A stretch of DNA of 64,000 bases from Sphingomonadaceae bacterium (GCA_024236195.1 JACKKZ010000008.1:1-64000), one strand, 5' to 3'. Shown: positions 40,561 through 49,140, counted from the stretch's first letter. Program-made: numbers and translations. Notes: generated by a model from the letters alone, not told the origin.

Positions 40561-41880
40561 TTGTCCGAACAACCCTCCCCGCACTTTCTCTGCTTCCGGC
40601 CCGTTAAAGGGCGCATCCGCGTCCCCGGCGACAAATCCATCAGCCATCGCTCGATCATGTTCGGCGCGCTGGCGGTGGGTGAAACCCGCGTCACCGGCCT
40701 GCTGGAAGGCGAAGATGTGATGGCCACCGCCGCCGCCATGCGGGCGATGGGCGCTACGATTGAGAAGCAGGACGAGGAATGGCGCATCCATGGTGTCGGC
40801 GTCGGCGGCTTGTTGCAACCCCAGTCCGCGCTCGACATGGGCAATAGCGGCACCAGCACCCGCCTGCTGATGGGCCTCCTCGCCGGCCATCCGATCAGCG
40901 CCAGCTTTGTCGGCGATGCCAGCCTGTCCAAGCGGCCGATGGGCCGGGTGATCGACCCGCTCAGCCAGATGGGTGCAAGCTTTACCTCCAGCCCCGGCGG
41001 TACGTTGCCGCTGATGATGGAGGGCGCGAACCCCGCCATCCCGATCAGCTACCGCCTGCCCGTCGCCAGTGCGCAGGTGAAAAGCGCGGTGCTGCTCGCC
41101 GGTCTCAACACGCCGGGCATCACCACGGTGATCGAGCCTGTCCTCACCCGCGACCATAGCGAGCGCATGTTGCGCGGCTTCGGCGCGGTGTTGGAGGTCG
41201 GGGAAGAGGCTGGCGAACGCATCATCCGCATCCATGGCGAAGCCGATTTGCGCCCGCAGGTGATCGAAGTCCCCGGCGATCCTTCCTCCGCGGCCTTCTT
41301 CATGGTCGCTGCCAGCATCATTCCGGGCAGCGAATTGCTGATTGAGAATGTCGGGTTGAACCCCACCCGCGCCGGGCTGGTCACCGTGCTGCGCCAGATG
41401 GGTGCGAATATCACCGAACAGAACGCCCGCGATGTCGGCGGGGAGCCAGTGGCCGATCTGCTGGTCAAACACGCCCCGCTGAAGGGTATCGACGTCGACC
41501 CCGCCCTCGCCCCCAGCATGATTGATGAATTCCCGGTGCTGTTCGTCGCTGCCGCGCTGGCAGAAGGCCGCACAGTGACCCGCGGGTTGGATGAGCTGCG
41601 GGTCAAGGAAAGCGACCGCATCGCCGTGATGGCCGCCGCCCTCACCGCTGCGGGTGTACGGGTCGAGGAAACCGAAGACGGCCTGATCATCGACGGCACC
41701 GGCGGGGAGCACCTGCGCGGCAGTAAACGTGCCATCGCCACCCACCTCGACCACCGCATCGCCATGAGCATGGCGGTAGCTGGGCTTGCGTCGAAAGCTG
41801 GCGTCCAGATTGACGACACTGCGCCGATCAGGACGAGCTTTCCCACTTTTGAAACATTGCTGGACGGGCTTGTCGGATGA
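40561..41880 (+). CDS. aroA: 3-phosphoshikimate 1-carboxyvinyltransferase (EPSP synthase)
   Basis: Shikimate-pathway enzyme joining PEP and shikimate-3-phosphate. VPGDKSISHRS, ALDMGNSGTSTRLLMG, SKRPMGRVIDPL, LRVKESDRIAVMA and LDHRIAMSMAVAG are the binding motifs. About 440 codons. The first 25 codons look disturbed: residues in the frame read PHFLCFRPVKG where the adjacent frame reads PRTFSASGPLKG, the family sequence, so a compensated insertion/deletion pair is present near 40577 and 40610. The start is therefore uncertain: TTG 40561 (SEQPS) fits, possibly an ATG miscalled. It overlaps the next gene by four bases. Confidence 0.88.
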   Translation: MSEQPSPHFLCFRPVKGRIRVPGDKSISHRSIMFGALAVGETRVTGLLEGEDVMATAAAMRAMGATIEKQDEEWRIHGVGVGGLLQPQSALDMGNSGTSTRLLMGLLAGHPISASFVGDASLSKRPMGRVIDPLSQMGASFTSSPGGTLPLMMEGANPAIPISYRLPVASAQVKSAVLLAGLNTPGITTVIEPVLTRDHSERMLRGFGAVLEVGEEAGERIIRIHGEADLRPQVIEVPGDPSSAAFFMVAASIIPGSELLIENVGLNPTRAGLVTVLRQMGANITEQNARDVGGEPVADLLVKHAPLKGIDVDPALAPSMIDEFPVLFVAAALAEGRTVTRGLDELRVKESDRIAVMAAALTAAGVRVEETEDGLIIDGTGGEHLRGSKRAIATHLDHRIAMSMAVAGLASKAGVQIDDTAPIRTSFPTFETLLDGLVG

Positions 41881-42089
41881 ACCGCAAGCGCTGGATCTAT
41901 TTCCCTCTGATCCTGCTCGTTGCCATGGCGATTTCGTTCTGGAATTCAGAATGGAAGATCAATCCTTTTGATGTCGGCGCCCACCTTGTGATTGGGGCGC
42001 TTGCGTGCGTGGTCTTGCACTTCAAGTGGAAAAGGTCTGAGACACCAGCTGCACCGCGACCCAAGGATTTGAAGGACACGTTCTCATGA
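41877..42089 (+). CDS. small membrane protein between aroA and cmk
   Basis: A 70-residue protein: MNRKRWIYFPLILLVAMAISFW and a second hydrophobic stretch (FDVGAHLVIGALACVVLHF) make two membrane helices, with a charged C-terminus. Four-base overlaps with aroA before it and cmk after it mean it is translated as part of the operon, and this strengthens the case for a real gene. No family known to me. Confidence 0.65.
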   Translation: MNRKRWIYFPLILLVAMAISFWNSEWKINPFDVGAHLVIGALACVVLHFKWKRSETPAAPRPKDLKDTFS

Positions 42090-42721
42090 TCATCGCAGTC
42101 GACGGACCAACCGCTTCGGGCAAAGGCACCATCGCCAAGGCGCTCGCGCGGCATTTTGGCTTGCCGCATCTCGATACCGGGCTGCTGTATCGCGCGGTCG
42201 GGGCGCAGGTGGTGGCCAATGGCGGGAACCCGGATGATCCGGCGGACGCGTTGGCGGCCTGTGACTTTCCCGATGGGCTGCTCGACGATCCCGAATTGCG
42301 CAGCGAGCATAGCGGCGGGCTGGCGAGCCGCGTTTCAATCCATCCCGGTGTGCGGCAGGCCCTGTTCGAGCGGCAGCGGGAATTTGCCACCCAGCCTGGC
42401 GGCGCAGTGCTCGACGGGCGCGATATCGGCACGGTGATTGCGCCGGAAGCCGATGTAAAGTTGTTCATCACCGCCAGCGTGCAGGCGCGCGCCATGCGCC
42501 GCTGGCTGGAAATGCAGGGCCGCGAGATCGACATCCCGCTGATGGATATCGAGAAGGAAATCGCCGCCCGCGACATGCGCGACATCAACCGCGCTGATGC
42601 ACCGTTGCGGGCGGCCGAAGGCGCACATGTGCTGGACACGTCTAAGCTCGACAAGGACCAGTCGATCGCTGCGGCACTGGAAGCGGTAAACGCTGCGACA
42701 GGGCAAAGCCCCTGCCCTTAG
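42086..42721 (+). CDS. cmk: cytidylate kinase
   Basis: Phosphorylates CMP/dCMP. The P-loop GPTASGKGTIAKALA is at the N-terminus, followed by LPHLDTGLLYRAVG, VLDGRDIGTVIAP (CMP-binding) and RDMRDINRADAPL. Length, 211 residues, is usual. It usually precedes rpsA; here about 2 kb with a peroxiredoxin and a DUF2202 protein intervene. Confidence 0.96.
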   Translation: MIIAVDGPTASGKGTIAKALARHFGLPHLDTGLLYRAVGAQVVANGGNPDDPADALAACDFPDGLLDDPELRSEHSGGLASRVSIHPGVRQALFERQREFATQPGGAVLDGRDIGTVIAPEADVKLFITASVQARAMRRWLEMQGREIDIPLMDIEKEIAARDMRDINRADAPLRAAEGAHVLDTSKLDKDQSIAAALEAVNAATGQSPCP

Positions 42722-42917
42722 AGGAGTAAACACTTTCTGATTATCGCAAATGAATGTGCAAACCTTCCATTGAAGGCAACTTAACCCACCCTTTTCCGCC
42801 ATTATCGGAAAATTCGATTACATATATCCATTAACTTCGCTTCATTCGATTTATAAATTGACTAACTGTCTCTGTGTGATCCGACAACGGGTCCTGACAC
42901 CACACAGGAGACAGACA

Positions 42918-43565
42918 ATGACCGAAGCCACTATCCAGCCTGCCGGGCCGCGCCTGAATGAACCGGCCCCTGATTTCACCGCTCGCACTACCCATGGCAC
43001 TCGCAGCCTCGCCGATTACAAGGGCAAGTGGCTGATCCTGTTCTCGCACCCGGCCGACTTCACCCCGGTTTGCACAACCGAGTTCATGGGCTTTGCCAAC
43101 CATGCCGATGAATTTGCCAGCCTGAATGTCGAACTGCTCGGCCTCTCGATTGACTCGCATTATGCGCATATCGCCTGGATGCGCAGCATTGAGCAAAATT
43201 TCGGGGTGAAGATTCCTTTCCCGATCATTGAAGACATTTCGATGCAGGTTGCCAGCGCATATGGCATGATCCACCCCGGTGCTTCCGATACGCAGGCCGT
43301 GCGCTCGACTTTCTTCATCGACCCGGACGGCATCCTGCGCGCCATGGTCCATTACCCGATGAGCAATGGCCGCTCGATCCCTGAATTCATGCGGCTTATA
43401 AAGGCAATGCAAACCAGCGATGCCAACAAGGTAGCGACGCCCGAAGGATGGCAGCCTGGTGAAAAGGTGATCGTACCTCCGCCGCAGACTGCCGAGGAAG
43501 CGGACCTGCGTGCCGAAGAAGGATTTGAATATACCGACTGGTATTTTTCCAAGAAAGCACTCTGA
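42918..43565 (+). CDS. peroxiredoxin (1-Cys Prx6-like)
   Basis: Thiol peroxidase that reduces H2O2 and organic peroxides. The peroxidatic Cys52 is in HPADFTPVCTTEF, with the catalytic-site Arg in AVRSTFFIDPDG. The long C-terminal part (GEKVIVPPPQTAEEADLRAEE ... TDWYFSKKAL) is typical of the 1-Cys Prx6 group. 215 residues. ATG 42918 follows AGGAG by ten bases. The 196-base gap upstream is AT-rich (TTATAAATTGACT) and may hold a promoter, but I cannot assign -35/-10 safely. A strong terminator follows. Confidence 0.93.
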   Translation: MTEATIQPAGPRLNEPAPDFTARTTHGTRSLADYKGKWLILFSHPADFTPVCTTEFMGFANHADEFASLNVELLGLSIDSHYAHIAWMRSIEQNFGVKIPFPIIEDISMQVASAYGMIHPGASDTQAVRSTFFIDPDGILRAMVHYPMSNGRSIPEFMRLIKAMQTSDANKVATPEGWQPGEKVIVPPPQTAEEADLRAEEGFEYTDWYFSKKAL

Positions 43566-43596
43566 CAGGCCCGATTGCCTCGAAGCAGTGCCCTGC

Positions 43597-43645
43597 GGCG
43601 CGCGCAGCCACCCTCTCCCCACGGGCTGCGCGCGCCCTTTTGGTT
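43597..43645 (+). terminator. terminator after peroxiredoxin
   Basis: GGCGCGCGCAGCC and GGCTGCGCGCGCC form a perfect 13-bp stem with a 14-base loop, followed by CTTTTGGTT. Confidence 0.85.
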
Positions 43646-43748
43646 AGCGATCGCGTTAATTGAAGGATTTGCCAAGTGTCAGCTTGGTGACAGTATATCA
43701 TGGAAGAGACCCGGCCTGGGGCACCAGACCAGACGGGAAATCATTGCA

Positions 43749-44372
43749 ATGGAAATTCTGACCACACACTCCACCAAATCCAACAAGCGCGTGCTGCATG
43801 TAGCTTTGGCCGGAACACTGGCCCTTGCCCTTGGCGCTTGCGGTGGTGAACAGGCGACACCGTCGGCCGCATCGAGCAGCATCACTGCCGTTACCACAAC
43901 GCCGACGCCCACCTCGCCAACCACACCAACTCCGCCGCCAACGACAACGCCGCCGCCGACTGCAACCGTGTCTGCCGAGCTGATTGCTGCGCTTAACGCC
44001 TCGCTCGACGATGAACGCAAGGCCGAAGCGACCTATGTTGCGGTGATGGACAAGTTTGGCCCGGTCGCGCCCTTTTCCAACATCATCGAAGCCGAGCGGA
44101 AACATGCTGCAATGGTCATCGACCTGTTCGAGGACCGCAAGCTGGACGTGCCCGCCAATAGCTGGCTTGGCCAAGGCAAGGCGGAAGAAACGCTCGTCGC
44201 CAACTGCGTTGTCGGCATCACCGCCGAAGAAGAAAATATCGAGATGTATGATCGGCTGATCGCAACGCTCAGCCCTGATGATGAGGATGTGAAGCAAGTC
44301 TTCCTGGCACTCCAGGCAGCCTCGCGTGACAAGCATTTGCCGGCCTTCAAGCAATGCGCCGGGGTGATTTAG
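43749..44372 (+). CDS. DUF2202-type ferritin-like lipoprotein
   Basis: A 207-residue lipoprotein. The signal ends in LALGAC with lipidated Cys31; a Thr/Pro-rich linker (TPTPTSPTTPTPPPTTTPPP) separates it from a helical domain with SLDDERKAEATY, EAERKHAAMVIDLFE and AEEENIEMYDRLI: Glu/His pairs spaced as in ferritin-like DUF2202 proteins, so likely a di-iron site outside the cytoplasm. ATG 43749 begins the signal. Next to peroxiredoxin, so a role in oxidant or iron handling is a reasonable guess, no more. Confidence 0.83.
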   Translation: MEILTTHSTKSNKRVLHVALAGTLALALGACGGEQATPSAASSSITAVTTTPTPTSPTTPTPPPTTTPPPTATVSAELIAALNASLDDERKAEATYVAVMDKFGPVAPFSNIIEAERKHAAMVIDLFEDRKLDVPANSWLGQGKAEETLVANCVVGITAEEENIEMYDRLIATLSPDDEDVKQVFLALQAASRDKHLPAFKQCAGVI

Positions 44373-44391
44373 GGCATACCATGGAGAGGTC

Positions 44392-44511
44392 GTAGCCCCT
44401 CATCCAGCTTCCGCTTGGCGCTGGACGCCAAGCTCCAGCATCCTTCTCCCCTGGGAGAAAGATACGAAGATTCATCGCGAAGCGATTAGTCGCAGTTGGA
44501 TGAGGGGCTGC
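44392..44511. repeat. 120-bp palindromic repeat, copy before rpsA
   Basis: GTAGCCCCTCATCCA at the left and TGGATGAGGGGCTGC at the right are inverse with one mismatch; the core has GGCGCTGGACGCCAAGCTCC and CCTTCTCCCCTGGGAGAAAG. Same family as 37643-37764. Confidence 0.75.
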
Positions 44512-44735
44512 GCTCCATCGGCTCGCACCCCCTTTTTCCTTGCCTTCGCGCGCGCTTTCGCCTAGGCGCGCGCCCGTCCCGGACAGCTTTGGCTCAAACG
44601 GACCTTCGCGGTGGCATCCGGCCTCGCGGAGATGTCGGCCTCTTGCCCCGTACGGCCCGCAATGGTGCGAGCAGACGGAGAAAGACCCCGGGTAAACCGG
44701 TGGCCGGTAGCAAAACGAACGTTAGGACTAACCAT
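44512..44735. other. rpsA leader region, no gene seen
   Basis: GC-rich gap between the repeat and rpsA. A strong inverted pair GCGCGCGC ... GCGCGCGC around CTTTCGCCTAG near 44547 could be a hairpin. The rpsA frame is open through here but lacks S1-like sequence. No promoter is assignable. Confidence 0.4.
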
Positions 44736-46445
44736 ATGGCGACTTCTGCCAATCCGACGCGCGCCGATTTCGAGGCGATGCTCAATGAACAGCTGGGTGA
44801 TGCTGGCGACGATGGCTTCGAGGGCCGCGTTGTAAAAGGCACCGTTACCGCGATCGAAAACGGTTACGCGATGATTGATGTAGGCCTGAAGAGCGAAGGC
44901 CGCATCCCCCTGAAAGAATTTGCCCGTGGCGAAGACGACCATGGCCTGACTGTCGGCGGCGAAGTGGAAGTCTTCGTTGACCGCGTCGAAAACGCAGACG
45001 GCGAAGCCATGCTGAGCCGCGACCGCGCCCGCCGCGAAGCCGCGTGGGACAAGCTGGAAAGCGAATTCGGCGAAGGCAAGCGCGTCGAAGGCCGCATCTT
45101 CGGCCGCGTCAAGGGCGGCTTCACCGTCGATCTCGACGGCGCCGTGGCCTTCCTGCCCGGTTCGCAGGTTGATATCCGCCCCGTGCGCGATGTCACTCCG
45201 CTGATGGACATGGCCCAGCCCTTCCAGATCCTCAAGATGGATCGCCGCCGCGGCAACATCGTCGTCTCGCGCCGCGCCGTGCTGGAAGAAACCCGCGCAG
45301 AGCAGCGCAGCGAGCTGATCGACAAGCTGGCCGAAGGTCAGGTGATCGACGGTGTCGTGAAGAACATCACCGATTACGGTGCATTCGTGGACCTGGGCGG
45401 TATCGACGGCCTGCTCCATGTCACCGACATGAGCTACAAGCGCGTCAACCACCCCAGCGAAGTGGTCGAAATCGGCCAGTCCGTGACGGTGCAGATCGTG
45501 CGCATCAACGCCGATACGCAGCGCATCAGCCTCGGCATGAAGCAGCTGGAAAGCGATCCGTGGGATGGCGTTGCTGCCAAGTATCCGATCGGCGCAAAGC
45601 TGAGCGGCGTTGTCACTAACATCACCGAATATGGTGCCTTCGTGGAACTGGAAGCCGGGATCGAAGGCCTGGTCCACGTTTCGGAAATGTCCTGGACCAA
45701 GAAGAACGTTCACCCCGGCAAGATCGTTTCGACCAGCCAGGAAGTCGACGTGCTGGTGCTGGAAGTCGATTCCGACAAGCGCCGCATTTCGCTCGGCCTC
45801 AAGCAGGCCCAGCGCAATCCGTGGGAAGAGTTCGCCGAGAAGCACCCGGTGGGCAGCGAAGTCGAAGGCGAAGTCAAGAACGCCACCGAATTCGGCCTGT
45901 TCATCGGCCTCGATGGCGATGTGGACGGCATGGTTCACATGTCCGACATCGCATGGGGCATTTCGGGTGAAGACGCCCTCGCCCTTCACCGCAAGGGTGA
46001 GCAGGTCAAGGCTATCGTGCTCGACGTTGACGTTGAAAAGGAACGCATCAGCCTCGGCATGAAGCAGCTCGAAAAGGGTGCCCCGGCAGCCGGCGGCGCA
46101 GCTTCGGCCAGCGGCCTGAAGCGCAACGACGTGGTCACCGTGACCGTGCTCGAAGTCCGCGATGGCGGCCTCGAAGTGCAGGTTGGCGACGATGGCGCAA
46201 CCGGCTTCATCAAGCGCACCGACCTCGGCCGCGACCGCGACGAACAGCGCCCCGACCGCTTCCAGCCCGGCGCCAAGGTTGACGCCATGGTCATCGGTTT
46301 CGACCGCTCGAAGAAGCCGAACTTCTCGATCAAGGCTCGCCAGATCGCAGAAGAGAAGGAAGCCGTGGCACAGTTCGGTTCGTCCGACAGCGGCGCCTCG
46401 CTCGGCGACATCCTCGGCGAAGCGCTGAAGGGCAAGAGCGAGTAA
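44736..46445 (+). CDS. rpsA: 30S ribosomal protein S1
   Basis: S1 binds mRNA and brings it to the ribosome. Six S1 (OB-fold) repeats are present, e.g. VVKGTVTAIENGYAMIDVGLKSEG, VIDGVVKNITDYGAFVDLGGIDGLLHV, KLSGVVTNITEYGAFVELEAGIEGLVHVSEM and EVEGEVKNATEFGLFIGLDGDVDGMVHMSD, with ISLGMKQL/ISLGLKQ closings. 569 residues is normal for alphaproteobacteria. ATG 44736 begins MATSANPTRADFEAMLNEQL, the family start. Confidence 0.97.
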   Translation: MATSANPTRADFEAMLNEQLGDAGDDGFEGRVVKGTVTAIENGYAMIDVGLKSEGRIPLKEFARGEDDHGLTVGGEVEVFVDRVENADGEAMLSRDRARREAAWDKLESEFGEGKRVEGRIFGRVKGGFTVDLDGAVAFLPGSQVDIRPVRDVTPLMDMAQPFQILKMDRRRGNIVVSRRAVLEETRAEQRSELIDKLAEGQVIDGVVKNITDYGAFVDLGGIDGLLHVTDMSYKRVNHPSEVVEIGQSVTVQIVRINADTQRISLGMKQLESDPWDGVAAKYPIGAKLSGVVTNITEYGAFVELEAGIEGLVHVSEMSWTKKNVHPGKIVSTSQEVDVLVLEVDSDKRRISLGLKQAQRNPWEEFAEKHPVGSEVEGEVKNATEFGLFIGLDGDVDGMVHMSDIAWGISGEDALALHRKGEQVKAIVLDVDVEKERISLGMKQLEKGAPAAGGAASASGLKRNDVVTVTVLEVRDGGLEVQVGDDGATGFIKRTDLGRDRDEQRPDRFQPGAKVDAMVIGFDRSKKPNFSIKARQIAEEKEAVAQFGSSDSGASLGDILGEALKGKSE

Positions 46446-46458
46446 TCGCGAGCAAAGC

Positions 46459-46484
46459 GAGCGCCCCCGCGAAGGCGGGGGTCC
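46459..46484. repeat. short palindrome related to the trpA-accD element
   Basis: GCCCCCGCGAAGGCGGGGGTCCA is close to one end of the elements at 60.8-61.1 kb (CCCCTGCGAAGGCAGGGGTCCAG on the minus strand). A partial copy next to the rpsA stop. Confidence 0.5.
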
Positions 46485-46511
46485 AAGCTACAAATGCCAA
46501 GCGAATAGCAA

Positions 46512-46547
46512 AGCCCGTCCGGAGCGATCCGGGCGGGCTTTTGCTTT
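46512..46547 (+). terminator. terminator after rpsA
   Basis: AGCCCGTCCGGA, loop GCGA, TCCGGGCGGGCT then TTTGCTTT: a 12-base stem with one mismatch and a T-rich tail. Confidence 0.85.
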
Positions 46548-46573
46548 GGGGCCGCATGGGTTAGGTTCGCCTC

Positions 46574-47329
46574 ATGCTTGAAATCCATCAGTTCCCCTGC
46601 CTGTCCGACAATTACGGATACCTCATCCACGATCCCGCCAGCGGCGAGACAACCTGCATCGACAGCCCCGATGGTGCGGAATATTTGCGCCAGGCTGAAG
46701 CGAAGGGCTGGACCATCACGCAGGTGTGGAACACCCATTGGCATCCCGACCATGCGGGAGGGAATGAGGCGATTCGAGACGCGAGCGGTGCAGAGCTGGT
46801 CGGACCAGCGGAAGTCCGCAAAATGTTCCCGCTCGACCGCGACGTGGCGCAAGGTGACACGGTGACACTCGGTGGCTTTATCGCACAGGTGATTGACGTA
46901 GGCGGGCACACGCTGGGCCACATCGCCTATTATCTGCCGGAAGCGGGCGTTGCCTTTGTCGGGGACTCGCTTTTCGCGTTGGGCTGCGGACGTATGTTCG
47001 AGGGCACGCCGGAACAATTCTTGGCCAGCCTCTCCCGCCTCAAGGCACTGCCAGGCGAAACCATGCTCTATTGCGCGCATGAATATACCGCCTCCAACGC
47101 CAAGTTTGCGCTCCATGCTGATCCCGACAACACGGCGCTGGCCGCCTATGCCGAGGAGATCGCTGACAAGCGCAGCCGAGAGGAATGGACCGTGCCCTTT
47201 CCGCTTAGCCGCGAACTGGCCACCAACCCCTTCCTGCGGGCGGATACGCCGGAGATGCAGGCCCGCTGGGGCGGCAACACCCCGGAAGAGACCTTCGCCG
47301 CGCTGCGGGCTGGTAAGGATAGTTTTTGA
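46574..47329 (+). CDS. gloB: hydroxyacylglutathione hydrolase (glyoxalase II)
   Basis: Metallo-beta-lactamase-fold thioesterase that hydrolyses S-lactoylglutathione. The metal motif THWHPDH is at residues 54-60, then GGHTLGHIAYYL, the bridging Asp in FVGDSLFALGCGRMFEGT, and CAHEYTASNAKFA; the C-terminal helical domain ends NPFLRADTPEMQARWG, typical of GloB. 251 residues. It starts 30 bases after the rpsA terminator. Confidence 0.95.
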   Translation: MLEIHQFPCLSDNYGYLIHDPASGETTCIDSPDGAEYLRQAEAKGWTITQVWNTHWHPDHAGGNEAIRDASGAELVGPAEVRKMFPLDRDVAQGDTVTLGGFIAQVIDVGGHTLGHIAYYLPEAGVAFVGDSLFALGCGRMFEGTPEQFLASLSRLKALPGETMLYCAHEYTASNAKFALHADPDNTALAAYAEEIADKRSREEWTVPFPLSRELATNPFLRADTPEMQARWGGNTPEETFAALRAGKDSF

Positions 47330-47340
47330 CTATTTGGGCG

Positions 47341-47632
47341 TTCACAGAGGCACAGGGACACGGAGAAGGTTACAGCTTCGCCGGGTTTGTTTCGCGCAGA
47401 GGCGCAGAGACGCAGAGAGGAATCACCGGCGGCAGCCGGTAGCCAATCATTGCCGTGCCGTTAGATGAACTCTTGCTATTTAGAGTGCCTGCCGCCGCAG
47501 GCGAAAATATCTTAGCGCCTTAGCGTGAAAAGTTCCGGCGAAGCCGTAACCTTCTCTGCGCCTCTGCGGCTCTGCGCGAAACAATAGGCGAAAGCCCGCC
47601 TTTCCTTTGAGCCACTTTACCTCTGTGAGCGC
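47341..47632. repeat. nested period-8 inverted-repeat element without a gene
   Basis: Three nested sets of tandem octamers: CACAGAGG-type at 47343-47366 with TCACAGAGG's inverse near 47611-47629; CGCAGAGG-CGCAGAGA at 47394-47420 with the inverse CTCTGCGCCTCTGCGGCT at 47554-47574; and CTTAGCGCCTTAGCGTGAA at 47511-47528. GAGAAGGTTACAGCTTCGCC (47362-47381) recurs inverted at 47538-47557 with one mismatch. No reading frame of note lies inside. Resembles the arms of the GxxExxY cassette. Confidence 0.6.
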
Positions 47633-47650
47633 AAAACACCCCGGACCCAA

Positions 47651-47680
47651 ACAAAGACCCCCGCACAATGGCGGGGGCTC
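47651..47680 (-). terminator. terminator of the ATP synthase F0 genes
   Basis: CCCCCGC, loop of six, GCGGGGG followed on the minus strand by TCTTTGTTTGGG; 30 bases after the atpF stop. Confidence 0.8.
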
Positions 47681-47708
47681 TCGTTATTCAGCAATGCGCT
47701 CGAAGCGA

Positions 47709-48287
47709 TCAGATACCGGCGATCAACTCGTCAGCCAGCTTCTTATCGGCTTCGGCATCATGCTTGTCAGCAATCAGGCCCTTGGCAGCCACAGTCGCAG
47801 CATTAACAGCAACCGCGCGGACTTCGTCCACCGCAGCGCGCTCAGCAGCGGCGATCTTGTCTTCGGCCATCTTCTTGCGGCGTTCGATCATCGCCTTGCT
47901 GTCAGCTTCGGCCTTTTCGACGATATGGTCGGCCTCGGCCTTGGCATGTTCCAGCATCGCTTCTGCGTCTTTTTCCGCATTGGCGATCTTGGCGGCATAT
48001 TCGTCACGCAGGGCTTCGGCCTCTGCGCGCAGAGCCTTGGCTTCGTCAAGCTGCTGCTTGATCGCGGCGATCTTGCTGTCCAGCCCGCCTGCGATGGTCT
48101 TGTGAACCTTCGCGCCAAAGAACGCGATGGCCAGCAGCACCAGCATGGCGAGCGAAACCCAAGCGGTCGGGCCGATGCCAAATGCAGTCGGGACAGCGTG
48201 TTCGGCACCATGGCCACCATCGCCGTGCTCGACGACTTCAACCAGGTCGCCCTGCTTTTCGCTATATTCGAGGACAGGTTCAGACAT
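47709..48287 (-). CDS. atpF: F0 ATP synthase subunit b
   Basis: Part of the peripheral stalk. A hydrophobic segment near residues 40-60 (AWVSLAMLVLLAIAFFGAKVHK) anchors a long charged coiled coil (residues 65-185) with heptad-like Ala/Glu/Lys composition. 192 residues. A His/Gly-rich lead (EHGDGGHGAEH) precedes the helix. Overlaps subunit b' by eight bases. Distinguished from b' by order and by the longer lead. Confidence 0.92.
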   Translation of the reverse strand: MSEPVLEYSEKQGDLVEVVEHGDGGHGAEHAVPTAFGIGPTAWVSLAMLVLLAIAFFGAKVHKTIAGGLDSKIAAIKQQLDEAKALRAEAEALRDEYAAKIANAEKDAEAMLEHAKAEADHIVEKAEADSKAMIERRKKMAEDKIAAAERAAVDEVRAVAVNAATVAAKGLIADKHDAEADKKLADELIAGI

Positions 48288-48774
48288 GGCTCATCGCCTT
48301 CTTCACGGCTGACTTGGCAGAGGCAGCAGCAATCTTCACACCCGCAACACGCTGGACAATGTCCTGCGCAGCTTCGGCTGCAACCGCTTCCACTTCGCCC
48401 AGCGCTTCGCTGCGCGCAGCGGCAATGCGTTCGTCCGCTTCGGCCAGCTTCTTGCCGAGCTGCTTCTGCGCCGCTGCCAGCTTCTTTTCGCTTTCAGCAG
48501 CCGCCGCAGCCTTGGCTTCAGCGACGATCGTCTGAGCCTGAGCGCGATTTTCATTCTCACGCTTGCGCCAGGATTCTTCCTGTTCGTCTGCCTTGTCGCG
48601 CGCGGCCTGGGCAGCGGCGAGGTCAGCAGCGATCTGGTTGTCGCGCTGGGCGACAGTGTCCATCACCTTGGGCACCATGCCGCGCCCGATGATGAAGAAG
48701 ACAAGCCCGAAGAATACCAGCACCCAGAATATCTGGCTGCTCCAGGTTTCCATCAGCTGAGCTATCTGGGGCAT
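48280..48774 (-). CDS. atpF': F0 ATP synthase subunit b'
   Basis: Second stalk subunit, found in alphaproteobacteria and phototrophs. MPQIAQLMETWSSQIFWVLVFFGLVFFIIGRGMVPKV is the b' N-terminus with a membrane helix at 14-32; the rest is coiled coil. 164 residues. Lies between c and b genes as expected. Also called atpG or atpX in some annotations. Confidence 0.92.
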   Translation of the reverse strand: MPQIAQLMETWSSQIFWVLVFFGLVFFIIGRGMVPKVMDTVAQRDNQIAADLAAAQAARDKADEQEESWRKRENENRAQAQTIVAEAKAAAAAESEKKLAAAQKQLGKKLAEADERIAAARSEALGEVEAVAAEAAQDIVQRVAGVKIAAASAKSAVKKAMSHV

Positions 48775-48860
48775 TGTTTTACGTCCCGGCGGTCAAGCGT
48801 TCGAAAAAGTCGGTCCGGCCGGGGCGAAACCCGGCCGGGCATTGCAAATCGTGAAATTCG

Positions 48861-49094
48861 TCAGGCGACGAAGATCAGGATCATCGCAACGACGAACGAC
48901 AGCAGGCCGAGAAGTTCCGCAGCAGCGAAGCCGATGAACAGGCGGCCCTGCTGGCCGTCAGCAGCACCCGGGTTGCGCAGCGCGCTTTCGAGGAACGAGC
49001 CGAACACGTTACCCACACCGATTGCGGCCATGCCGGCACCGATAGCAGCGAGACCAGCGCCGATGAGCTTTGCAGCCTGAGGATCCATTTCCAT
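48861..49094 (-). CDS. atpE: F0 ATP synthase subunit c
   Basis: Two-helix proteolipid of the proton-driven ring. Helix 1 has the glycine pattern GAGLAAIGAGMAAIGVGNVFG; helix 2 GFAAAELLGLLSFVVAMI places the ion-binding Glu at residue 60. A polar loop RNPGAADGQQGR joins them. 77 residues. No extra sodium-site residues are apparent, so proton use is expected. Confidence 0.97.
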   Translation of the reverse strand: MEMDPQAAKLIGAGLAAIGAGMAAIGVGNVFGSFLESALRNPGAADGQQGRLFIGFAAAELLGLLSFVVAMILIFVA

Positions 49095-49140
49095 AACTCC
49101 TTAAATTCCCGTAGGATTTCGTTGAATTGATAATCGAAAC

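Noticed and set aside
40474..41754. 426-codon minus frame over aroA
   Set aside because: Antisense shadow of a conserved enzyme; His/Asp-rich translation typical of reverse-complement high-GC coding DNA.
44496..44735. N-terminal extension of rpsA by 80 codons
   Set aside because: The extension includes part of a palindromic repeat and lacks S1 similarity; MATSANPTRADF is the family start.
44562..45989. 475-codon minus frame over rpsA
   Set aside because: Antisense of S1 repeats; no family resemblance.
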